Positions 1 to 5,775 of a DNA stretch of 7,258 nt are shown here, in pieces. The DNA comes from an uncultured Lachnospiraceae bacterium (GTDB lineage Bacteria; Bacillota; Clostridia; Lachnospirales; Lachnospiraceae). Position numbers and translations under genes: made by a program. The stretch is from positions 1 through 7,258 of the forward strand of contig CANTGP010000148.1 in NCBI GenBank assembly GCA_947653315.1. Direction: 5' to 3'. A model generated the notes under the pieces. The model made no database searches. It was not told the DNA's origin and saw nothing but the letters and a program-made list of their open reading frames with translations. Every line of letters begins with the position of its first letter. Positions within the stretch are counted from its first letter, which is position 1.

Positions 1-702
1 AGCTATTGCATCTAATCCTAGTTGAATCCATGACAAGATATTTCCGATTGTCAATCCTCCGTCCACTACTAACTGCTGTCCCGTAATATAGGTATTTTTT
101 TCACTTCCAAGGAAAAATACGGCATTGGCGATTTCCTCCGGCTGCGCCAGTCTGCCCACCGGAATATCCCGCTCCATTTTCTTTATGTCTTCCGCCGAAT
201 TGTTTCTTAACGTAAGGAGCGTCCGTGTCTGGCCGGGAGCTACCGTATTCACCAAAATCCCACAGGAGGCAAGTTCCGCGGCAAGTCCCATGGTAATGCC
301 GTGGATTCCGTGCTTGGTGGCGCCGTATATGCTCCTGCCCGGTTTCGCCGTAACCCCCCATATGGAGCCAATGTTCACAATCCTGCCAAACCCCTTTTCC
401 TTCATGGCAGGAATAAACCCCTTTAACAAAAAAACGGGAGCAAGAAGGTTGACATTTATCATTCCGAAGATTTCTTCCTCTTTTATGTCTTCCAGCGGAT
501 TTACAAAATTGCACCCGGCATTATTAATGATAATACCGTACCCCCGGTCTTTATGTGTCTCCACAAAACCGGACACGGACTCCCGGTCCGATAAATCCAA
601 ATCCGCCCTCGCCGGCGCATCCACCTCATACCCGTTTTGCCGGTAAAGCTCCGCAACCGCTTTCCCAATCCCCCTGCTGCCGCCCGTTACCAACACTTTC
701 AC
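1..702 (-). CDS. Short-chain dehydrogenase/reductase (SDR), 3' end cut by window edge
   Basis: This is a classical NAD(P)-dependent SDR oxidoreductase; 234 codons are visible and no stop occurs before the left edge. Reading from GTG at 702, the Rossmann motif TGGSRGIG lies at residues 6-13, NNAG at 60-63, the structural Asn at 85, catalytic Ser113 in NIGSIWG, and the YxxxK pair Tyr126/Lys130. The C-terminal substrate-loop signature VAPGQTRT (154-161) and the late ITGQQLVVDGG segment (206-216) are also intact, so only the last residues should be missing. The GTG start is supported by GGAGG at 710-714, seven bases upstream, and by a 4-base overlap (GTGA) with the stop of the CMP-sugar synthetase gene. 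An SDR next to a NeuA-like gene resembles the ptmA/ptmB pair of Campylobacter flagellin glycosylation, so a role in modifying an activated or precursor sugar is likely. The substrate cannot be read. The last ~40 codons are much more AT-rich than the rest. Confidence 0.9.
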   Translation of the reverse strand, partial: MKVLVTGGSRGIGKAVAELYRQNGYEVDAPARADLDLSDRESVSGFVETHKDRGYGIIINNAGCNFVNPLEDIKEEEIFGMINVNLLAPVFLLKGFIPAMKEKGFGRIVNIGSIWGVTAKPGRSIYGATKHGIHGITMGLAAELASCGILVNTVAPGQTRTLLTLRNNSAEDIKKMERDIPVGRLAQPEEIANAVFFLGSEKNTYITGQQLVVDGGLTIGNILSWIQLGLDAIA

Positions 703-1415
703 GCTTCTTCCTCCAGTTGCAGATACCTCGGTTCCTGCCCTGCCAGTTCCCTTGCCCGGACCGCACCTTCCGCAATATGCCAGTCTTCTTCCGTATCCAA
801 ATCGCACGCTTCATCCTTCGGAATCGGAAACGTCGCAAGGTTTCCTCCAAATACGGGACAGATTCCTTTCCTTTCCAAATCCATGAAGGTCTCCCGCTTC
901 CATGCCGTCATGGCCCAAACGGTTTTCTCCACCGGTTCCAGCATTTGGCTGTTTACCTTGTTTTTCAAATCAAAGTTCAACGGTTTTCCCCGGTAAAACG
1001 ATTCCGCTTTTTCCGATATGGTGGAGAGTACCGTGTCATAGTTATGCTCTTTTACAAAGCGGATGAACCCGCGCAATGTTTCCGGCCGGAGTAACGGCGA
1101 CGTGGAATTGACCATGATGACATAATCGCATTCATGCCGACACATGAAATGATAAGTAAATTCCCGGTTCGTACAATGATCCGCGGAAAATTCCTCCGGT
1201 CTTTTGTGGAATCCCGCCCCAAACCGTTCTGCCGCCCTGCCCAATTCCTCACTCTCCGTATTCACCCATACGCTTTCAAAATCCGGAATCTGCAGCGCCA
1301 AATCAATCGGATAGCGGATTAACGGCTTGTCCCCCAAATATCTGATATTTTTTTTCGGTATCCTTTTTGATCCCAGCCGTGCCGGAATCATCGCAATCAT
1401 CTTATAATCTTTCAT
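699..1415 (-). CDS. CMP-sugar synthetase (acylneuraminate cytidylyltransferase family, NeuA/PtmB/KdsB-like)
   Basis: This cytosolic enzyme is predicted to transfer CMP from CTP to an acidic sugar (a nonulosonic acid or similar), releasing pyrophosphate. The product is 238 residues from ATG 1415, the usual size for the catalytic domain alone. The nucleotide-binding motif IPARLGSKRIPKKNIR is at residues 9-24 (family form ARxGSKxIPxKNI), followed by NSTSPLLRPET at 103-113 (family form PTSPxR) and DLDTEEDW at 205-212, the metal and sugar-binding signature. The reading frame stays open upstream to 1559, but that stretch overlaps the preceding dehydrogenase and lacks family similarity. ATG 1415 has AGGA three bases upstream, rather close, so the start is less certain than for its neighbours. 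The gene begins 35 bases after the dehydrogenase stop and overlaps the SDR start by four bases. The exact sugar (legionaminic, pseudaminic, sialic acid, Kdo-like) cannot be decided here. Confidence 0.87.
   Translation of the reverse strand: MKDYKMIAMIPARLGSKRIPKKNIRYLGDKPLIRYPIDLALQIPDFESVWVNTESEELGRAAERFGAGFHKRPEEFSADHCTNREFTYHFMCRHECDYVIMVNSTSPLLRPETLRGFIRFVKEHNYDTVLSTISEKAESFYRGKPLNFDLKNKVNSQMLEPVEKTVWAMTAWKRETFMDLERKGICPVFGGNLATFPIPKDEACDLDTEEDWHIAEGAVRARELAGQEPRYLQLEEEA
710..714 (-). promoter_or_regulatory. Ribosome-binding site deciding the GTG start of the SDR gene
   Basis: On the minus strand this is a perfect GGAGG lying seven bases before GTG at 702-700. It sits inside the 3' end of the upstream CMP-sugar synthetase gene, so the two genes are probably translationally coupled. 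Confidence 0.8.
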
Positions 1416-1450
1416 TGTTCCTACCACATCCCTTTCCCACTGTCCGAACA

Positions 1451-2341
1451 TCAAACGCCCAAATCCCTCAGTAAATTTTCCACTGCCTGCATTTCCATAT
1501 GTTCCCGGCAGGATTTCGTATAGGTGCAGATATGCGGGGTCAGTACCGCATTTTCGCATTCCCTTAATATGCCGTCATAAGGCTCCTGCCACAGGGCATC
1601 CCCCCAAAAGGCGGATACTTTGCCGGATTTTAGCGCCTCATACAATGCCTGCTCCTGAACCAGCCCTCCCCGCGCGCTGTTTAAGAGAATCACACCGTCC
1701 CGCATATGACGGAACATTTCCCGCGTAATAATCTCATCCTTCCCGGAAGCATGAAGGGATATCACATCCGCATTTTTGATTCCTTCCTCCAGGCTGCAGG
1801 TCGAGACTTCTTCCCGGAACTTATCATAAACCATGATTTCCGCCCCCATCCCTTCCATCAGCCGCGCCGTCTCTTTCCCGATATTCCCATATCCGATTAC
1901 CAGCACCCGCAGCCCACGGACGGAACGCCCGATTTCCTTTTTCCATATCCCGTTATGGACATTCCGGTCGGCAGAAATCAGGTTATGGCAGATACATAAA
2001 AGCGCCGTTAACGTCATTTCCGCCACGGCCTCGGTAGGCGCCTTGGGCGTATTGGATACTTTTATGCCATATTGCTCCGCTGCCTGACGGTCCACATTAT
2101 CCATACCGATTCCTATCCGGGCAATCGCTTTTAAATCCGGACATTTTTGGAATACATCTTCGTCCAAAGGCTCCAGTCCTGCCAAAAGCCCGTCCGCACC
2201 CTGCAGGAATTCCGTAATTTCTTCCTTTCCCATTCTCCGCCCGTATGGATTTTTTACAAGCGTGATTCCCTTTTCCTCCAATATGCGTATTACTTCCTGA
2301 CTGCCCTCCCCAAAAGAAGACGCGCCGACCACCACTTTCAT
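1451..2341 (-). CDS. D-isomer-specific 2-hydroxyacid dehydrogenase (SerA/phosphoglycerate dehydrogenase-like)
   Basis: This is a 296-residue NAD(P)-dependent dehydrogenase that interconverts a 2-hydroxy acid and a 2-keto acid. Counting from ATG 2341, the nucleotide-binding GYGNIG is at 150-155. The catalytic triad is recognisable as Arg224 (in LNSARGGLVQE), Glu253 (in DALWQEP) and His270 (in TPHICTYT). The motif after the histidine has Cys where Gly is common (TPHIG). There is no C-terminal ACT domain, so this is the short, unregulated form rather than a classical serine-pathway SerA. TTG 2344 is also possible: GGAGG at 2351-2355 is six bases from TTG and nine from ATG, and GGAAGG at 2347-2352 is five from ATG. 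The A of the SIS isomerase stop TGA is the A of this ATG. Location in a sugar operon suggests oxidation or reduction of a sugar acid or other glycan precursor, but the substrate is unknown. Confidence 0.88.
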   Translation of the reverse strand: MKVVVGASSFGEGSQEVIRILEEKGITLVKNPYGRRMGKEEITEFLQGADGLLAGLEPLDEDVFQKCPDLKAIARIGIGMDNVDRQAAEQYGIKVSNTPKAPTEAVAEMTLTALLCICHNLISADRNVHNGIWKKEIGRSVRGLRVLVIGYGNIGKETARLMEGMGAEIMVYDKFREEVSTCSLEEGIKNADVISLHASGKDEIITREMFRHMRDGVILLNSARGGLVQEQALYEALKSGKVSAFWGDALWQEPYDGILRECENAVLTPHICTYTKSCREHMEMQAVENLLRDLGV

Positions 2342-2943
2342 CAATGCCTTCCTCCCATGTATTTATCCAAATAATAATCCAGCGCGCCGTGCAGCAGCAG
2401 TGCATGCGCGCTTTCCACTTCCCCGTAATGCATAAGCGGCACATAAAAATTTAAGTCGCCCATGCGCCGTATGGCATTGCCGCTTTCCTTCCCCGATACG
2501 GTTACCGTAAAAGCCATCCTCTCTTTCGCCGCCTGCACGGCATTCACAATATTTGCGGAATTTCCGGAGGAAGAAACCGCAACCAGCATATCCTTCTCCG
2601 AAAGGATTCTCCGCACGCGGTACCGGAACACTTCCTCATAACTGATGTCGTTGCTGATAGCCGTAATATGGGATACTTCCGCACATGTAGTTGTATTCAC
2701 CATGGCATTTTGGAACCAGTCATGGGACATATGCTCTGCCATACTGGCGCTTGCCCCGTTTCCGCAGAAAAAAAGAAGCCCTTTCGTATTTTGCTTTATC
2801 TGTTCCGCCCGGCCCGCCCATAAGTCAAATCCCCGGTCCGGCGACATTCCGTTCCCATGGATATCCGTCACTTCCATCTGTTCCAATCCCTGCCGGATAA
2901 AATCAAAATATTTTCCGCTGTATGTATCCGTCATTCCCGTCAT
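2341..2943 (-). CDS. SIS-domain sugar-phosphate isomerase, GmhA-like (sedoheptulose-7-phosphate isomerase family)
   Basis: The product is 200 residues, matching the one-domain GmhA size. The family catalyses aldose-ketose isomerisation; GmhA itself converts sedoheptulose 7-phosphate to D-glycero-D-manno-heptose 7-phosphate. The phosphate-binding loop FFCGNGASASMAEH is at 58-71 and the SIS serine loop AVSSSGNSANIVNA at 122-135. Candidate metal and catalytic positions are His71, Asp75 (Glu in classical GmhA), Glu177 and His185, the last two in VESAHALLLH. The start ATG 2943 is preceded by a purine-rich AAAGGA-type site about nine bases away. The gene follows the YhcH-family gene after 51 bases and its stop touches the start of the dehydrogenase. 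Family membership is clear; heptose as substrate is an inference because no heptose kinase or guanylyl/adenylyl transferase is in the window. An alternative is isomerisation or deamination of another sugar phosphate. Confidence 0.85.
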   Translation of the reverse strand: MTGMTDTYSGKYFDFIRQGLEQMEVTDIHGNGMSPDRGFDLWAGRAEQIKQNTKGLLFFCGNGASASMAEHMSHDWFQNAMVNTTTCAEVSHITAISNDISYEEVFRYRVRRILSEKDMLVAVSSSGNSANIVNAVQAAKERMAFTVTVSGKESGNAIRRMGDLNFYVPLMHYGEVESAHALLLHGALDYYLDKYMGGRH

Positions 2944-2994
2944 TTATTCCATTCCTTTCTTTCCGTTTATCCCTCTCCCACTCGGTTCCACCCG

Positions 2995-3459
2995 TCAGCG
3001 CCGTTCCACGGCAACCTTCACCACAAATTTCTTAACCTCCGGAATCTCCCGCACCCTTTCTTTCGGCCTGTGGGCTTCCCCGGGGAAAAGCATGGTAAAA
3101 TATCCCGGCAGATTGACGGTATGCGCCAAAAGCCCTTCCTCCCCTGCCCGGAACAATACGACATCCTTATCTTCCCGGTACGCCGCGGTTTCCGCCAAAC
3201 GCTCCCTGTCAAAAACACTGATTCCTTCCGCCCCCGTAATCGTGGACTGGATATCGATATATCTGTCATGCGCTTCAATCTTACACTGCTTTGGTTCCTC
3301 CGTCCGGTAGCTCATCACCCGGGCAAATGCTTTTTCCCCAAAAACCGGATATTCCCCTTCCGGCATGTCTTCCGATACCCGGCTTAAAAAAATCCTGACC
3401 TGCTCCCATACATCCGCATCCAAATAATTTGACAGCTCGGACAACTTTGCGTAAACCAT
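2995..3459 (-). CDS. YhcH/YjgK/YiaL (DUF386) family protein
   Basis: This is a 154-residue single-domain protein with a cupin-like fold typical of the YhcH/YjgK/YiaL family, whose members are linked to sialic acid or other sugar metabolism and may act as anomerases or epimerases. The hallmark IEAHDRYIDIQ is at 61-71 (Glu62 and His64 probable metal ligands), LFPGEAHRP at 124-132 (His130), and the C-terminal strand VKKFVVKV at 142-149. The frame contains ATG 3465, but GGAGG at 3467-3471 is only one base from it and seven from ATG 3459, so 3459 is preferred. The gene begins two bases after the stop of the polyol-phosphate transferase. It sits between an activating/transfer module and a sugar-isomerising module, which suggests it acts on the operon's sugar intermediate rather than in catabolism. 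The reaction is not established. Confidence 0.86.
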   Translation of the reverse strand: MVYAKLSELSNYLDADVWEQVRIFLSRVSEDMPEGEYPVFGEKAFARVMSYRTEEPKQCKIEAHDRYIDIQSTITGAEGISVFDRERLAETAAYREDKDVVLFRAGEEGLLAHTVNLPGYFTMLFPGEAHRPKERVREIPEVKKFVVKVAVERR

Positions 3460-3461
3460 AT

Positions 3462-4784
3462 TCATACCTCCACGTTCTGTATCATAACCGGCTTCTTCAC
3501 CTGCTTATAAAGCTCCACCACACTGCTGGAATCCCCGTAATACGCGTCCGACCACACAATTGCCCGGTACAGTTCCGGCGATTCGTCATAAATTCCCCAT
3601 CCCTCTTTTTTATAGTTTTCCTCCATTTCCAAATACCTTTGCAAAAGTTCCGGATGCATGGAACGCAGCGTAGACTTCAACAGCGGATGCGGCCTCCAAA
3701 GCAGCACGGCGTCCTCCGTTTCCCTGAAAAACCGCAGTACCCTTTCGATTTTCCCCAGCATCGCTTCCCGGTGCAGCAGCATGGCCGCAATGGTCGTATT
3801 GTAAAAAATGAGTTTCCTGCGGCTTCCGTCTTCCCTGCGGATTAACTTTTCCCATTCTTCCGGGAGCGGGTAATCCTCCCGTTTCGCCGCTTTTGCCTTG
3901 ATGTATTTCGGGCTTTCCTGTACGGTTATTTTTTCCCCTATGTTTCCGAACCTGCCCCTGCAGTTATTGTCCCTCTCGAATTTCTGCAATTCCTCTATGT
4001 AAATCCGGCGTATTTTTTCGGACTGGACAACGACTTTATCCGCATACAATACCCCCGGCGCCAGGCAGAAATGACGTTCCACCCGGTCATTCACTGCCAC
4101 AAAATAAGGGATATAAACCAGCATATCCGTATACTCCTTTAAATTGGAGGCATAAAAGTCCGGGTGGACGCTGGTGACGAAATTATATTCATCGTAAGGA
4201 TTATGGATATATATCACATCGGGCCTGCGTTCCGGGATATGGTATTCCCGCCAGGATGTAACGGGGACATCGGGCGGATACAGTCCGCCTTCGTCGTGCA
4301 TCTGTCCGAACGTCCGGTCCGGATTTCTGTCAAAATAAGGAATCGGAACCACATAGGCATCCACGCCTTCCTCCTCTTTTACTTCCCGCCAAACGCTTTC
4401 CAAACTGTCCCACATGGATGCCTTATAAGGCAGGAAAACCACTTCCTTCCGGTCTTCCGGCAGTCCGTACCGGACCGCGTTCTTTGCCTTTACCAACAGC
4501 TTTCCGCTTTCTTTTACCAGCTTCCTGCCCTGTCCGGCATCTTGTGACGCAAGGCTCATCCGATAAACCTTTTCGCAGTATGCCTCCAAAATCCTGACAG
4601 GTTCCTCGCCCTTCCCCCCAAACGTTTCCAAAACACTGCCCAAAGCGATTGCCGCTTCCTGGCAATCCCCCAGCAGTTCCACGGAAACCGGGAGAGCGGA
4701 ATCAAATTTCCGGCCGATGACCCGGTTCATTTCTTCCAGGGAAGACAGAATATCCAATAACTCTTTCTTTTTATGCCTTTTCAC
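3462..4784 (-). CDS. CDP-glycerol/ribitol glycerophosphotransferase-like protein (TagF/TagB-type C-terminal domain)
   Basis: The 440-residue product is predicted to transfer a polyol phosphate from a CDP-polyol to a glycan or polymer. The C-terminal half carries features of the TagB/TagF fold: a strand with LLWRPHP (361-367, His366 in the RPHP motif) and SDAYYGDSSSVVELYKQ (412-428), matching the SD...DSSS...E signature that binds the CDP-linked donor, followed by KKPVMI. The first ~110 residues are helical and unlike classical TagF. The middle has distinctive motifs PYKASMWDSLES (119-130), RPDVIYIHNPYDEYN (187-201) and VYIPYF (223-228) that I associate, from memory, with a clostridial subfamily. 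No signal peptide or membrane span is seen, so it is probably cytosolic or peripheral. The frame is open to 4835, overlapping the previous gene, but GTG 4784 has a near-perfect GGGGAGG six bases upstream and lies 13 bases after the IspD-like stop. The donor fits the adjacent cytidylyltransferase. Acceptor unknown. Confidence 0.75.
   Translation of the reverse strand: MKRHKKKELLDILSSLEEMNRVIGRKFDSALPVSVELLGDCQEAAIALGSVLETFGGKGEEPVRILEAYCEKVYRMSLASQDAGQGRKLVKESGKLLVKAKNAVRYGLPEDRKEVVFLPYKASMWDSLESVWREVKEEEGVDAYVVPIPYFDRNPDRTFGQMHDEGGLYPPDVPVTSWREYHIPERRPDVIYIHNPYDEYNFVTSVHPDFYASNLKEYTDMLVYIPYFVAVNDRVERHFCLAPGVLYADKVVVQSEKIRRIYIEELQKFERDNNCRGRFGNIGEKITVQESPKYIKAKAAKREDYPLPEEWEKLIRREDGSRRKLIFYNTTIAAMLLHREAMLGKIERVLRFFRETEDAVLLWRPHPLLKSTLRSMHPELLQRYLEMEENYKKEGWGIYDESPELYRAIVWSDAYYGDSSSVVELYKQVKKPVMIQNVEV
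3467..3471 (-). promoter_or_regulatory. Ribosome-binding site deciding the start of the YhcH-family gene
   Basis: GGAGG on the minus strand lies inside the end of the upstream gene. It is seven bases from ATG 3459 but only one base from ATG 3465, so it selects the second methionine as the start. Confidence 0.75.
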
Positions 4785-4790
4785 TGTCCG

Positions 4791-4797
4791 CCTCCCC
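4791..4797 (-). promoter_or_regulatory. Strong ribosome-binding site selecting GTG 4784
   Basis: GGGGAGG on the minus strand directly follows the TAA of the IspD-like gene and precedes GTG at 4784-4782 by six bases. It rules out the longer, overlapping reading beginning at 4835. Confidence 0.8.
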
Positions 4798-5514
4798 TTA
4801 CAGGCCAAAAATCTGCTGCCCTTCCATCGCCTCATACAAAGCCCTGTATATGTAATAATCCGCAGGCTCCGTAATTTTTATATTATTTTTGGTGCTTGCC
4901 ACCAAATGCATCGGTTTGTGGTAAAGGTTGCACAAATGCGAAGGATCAATGCTTTTCACCCCGTCTTCCCGCGCCTTCCCATATAATTGACGGATATCGC
5001 CGTAACGGAAGGACTGCGGCGCCTTCGCCGTATACATTTGGGACCTGGGCGGGACATTGGACACATTTTTCCCGTCCGTGCTGCACACCACGCTCTCCCT
5101 GGCTGCTTCACAGGTAATGGCGCTCCCGTACTTTTTTACCGCTTCTATGTTTTCCGTTATCAATTCCTGGCTGATTAACGGTCTGACCCCGTCATGAATC
5201 AACACGATATCCCCGTCCTCACAGAAATCCGCCATTGCCTCTAACCCCAAATAAATCGAGTCATGTCCCGTTTCCCCTCCCGGAATTACTTTTTTAACCT
5301 TTGTAATCCCATACCGTTTCAACAGCCCTTCCAGTTCTTTCATCCATCCTTCAATACACACCAAAACGATGTTTTGGATGGCGTCATGGTATTCAAAATG
5401 TTCCAGCGTATATATGATAATTGGCTTTCCATGCAGTTCCAAAAACTGCTTCGGCTTCGACCGGGTATTCATTCTTTTCCCCGTACCGCCTGCAAAAATA
5501 AGTGCGGTCTGCAT
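4798..5514 (-). CDS. IspD/TarI-family cytidylyltransferase (probably a CDP-polyol pyrophosphorylase)
   Basis: The 238-residue enzyme transfers CMP from CTP to a sugar-alcohol phosphate. Family motifs in order: FAGGTGKRM at 7-15 (Arg14), PKQF at 21-24 (Lys22), GGETGHDSI at 79-87, HDGVRP at 107-112 (Asp108), Arg157 followed by APQSF at 165-169, and NIKITEPADY at 211-220 (Lys213). These correspond to the CTP- and substrate-binding residues of IspD. IspD proteins often have Arg in the GGxxR motif; here it is Gly83, a possible subfamily marker. Two relationships are possible: methylerythritol-phosphate IspD for isoprenoids, or TarI/Bcs1-type ribitol- or glycerol-phosphate cytidylyltransferase. The next gene is a CDP-polyol-dependent transferase, which favours the second. 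The frame opens at GTG 5517, but GGAGG at 5521-5525 is six bases from ATG 5514 and only three from the GTG. It is the first gene after the structured region that follows the TnpB-like gene. Confidence 0.85.
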   Translation of the reverse strand: MQTALIFAGGTGKRMNTRSKPKQFLELHGKPIIIYTLEHFEYHDAIQNIVLVCIEGWMKELEGLLKRYGITKVKKVIPGGETGHDSIYLGLEAMADFCEDGDIVLIHDGVRPLISQELITENIEAVKKYGSAITCEAARESVVCSTDGKNVSNVPPRSQMYTAKAPQSFRYGDIRQLYGKAREDGVKSIDPSHLCNLYHKPMHLVASTKNNIKITEPADYYIYRALYEAMEGQQIFGL

Positions 5515-5520
5515 CACTTA

Positions 5521-5525
5521 CCTCC
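5521..5525 (-). promoter_or_regulatory. Ribosome-binding site of the IspD-like gene
   Basis: GGAGG on the minus strand lies six bases before ATG 5514, which makes the ATG a better start than GTG 5517. It also marks the downstream limit of any guide-RNA cassette in the gap behind the TnpB-like gene. Confidence 0.75.
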
Positions 5526-5589
5526 GTACCGTTTTTTCCTTTTCATCCCTGTCCGCTTCATTCCGCTTTTTTATTATCATAAGGATTAT

Positions 5590-5602
5590 CGGAACGTTTC
5601 CG
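5590..5602 (-). other. Small hairpin at possible scaffold/guide boundary
   Basis: On the minus strand CGGAA and TTCCG can form a five-base-pair stem with a three-base ACG loop. It is the last compact GC-bearing hairpin before the AT-rich stretch and is therefore a candidate for the 3' end of the RNA scaffold. It overlaps the sigma-28-like string CCGATAA (5592-5586). Confidence 0.4.
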
Positions 5603-5628
5603 TCTGCGTACTTTTTGCTGTCAAAACA

Positions 5629-5646
5629 TACGCTTCGCTCCGCGTA
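5629..5646 (-). other. Hairpin in putative guide RNA scaffold
   Basis: On the minus strand TACGC and GCGTA form a five-base-pair stem around an eight-base GGAGCGAA loop. It is one of the consecutive stem-loops behind the TnpB-like gene. Confidence 0.5.
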
Positions 5647-5680
5647 AGCCGCGGTCCTGGCATACCCGAAAGCCGCCGCG

Positions 5681-5694
5681 GGCGTTTCCACGCC
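5681..5694 (-). other. GNRA-capped hairpin in putative guide RNA scaffold
   Basis: On the minus strand GGCGT, GGAA and ACGCC form a perfect five-base-pair stem with a GGAA tetraloop of the GNRA type, which argues for RNA structure rather than chance. It is flanked by two GC-rich CCGCGG strings (5676-5681 and 5649-5654) that can pair with each other. Confidence 0.6.
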
Positions 5695-5756
5695 GCCGGA
5701 ATGGCTTAGCTAATGCCGACTTTTTGCTTTTTTATGTCAATGCACTTCCCTGCGAT

Positions 5757-5775
5757 CCGCTTTGCGGTAAAACCG
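5757..5775 (-). other. Two mutually exclusive hairpins just after the TnpB-like stop
   Basis: On the minus strand CGGT-TTT-ACCG (5765-5775) and CCGC-AAA-GCGG (5757-5767) share three bases, so only one of the two stems can form at a time. They lie 18-36 bases after the stop codon, at the probable 5' part of the RNA scaffold. Confidence 0.4.

Larger units (their letters stand above)
5610..5728 (-). repeat. 10-bp direct repeat AGCAAAAAGT flanking the structured core
   Basis: AGCAAAAAGT on the minus strand occurs at 5719-5728 and again at 5610-5619. The copies bracket the hairpin-rich ~90-base core. This could be a remnant of transposon end repeats or a chance A-run similarity; ten bases containing a five-A run is weak evidence. 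Confidence 0.35.

Noticed and set aside
1416..1559. N-terminal extension of the CMP-sugar synthetase to 1559
   Set aside because: The extension overlaps the end of the 2-hydroxyacid dehydrogenase and shows no family similarity. The conserved domain begins right after ATG 1415.
4785..4835. Extension of the TagF-like gene to 4835
   Set aside because: It overlaps the IspD-like gene and has no ribosome-binding site, whereas GTG 4784 has GGGGAGG at ideal spacing.
5586..5592. CCGATAA as a real sigma-28 promoter for the glycan operon
   Set aside because: The required TAAA -35 element is not found 14-16 bases upstream (the sequence there is around AGTACG). The string is better discussed as possible guide content.
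5619..5624. TTGACA as a -35 box for the IspD-like operon
   Set aside because: No TATAAT-like sequence lies 16-18 bases downstream; the AT-rich candidates are 27 or more bases away.
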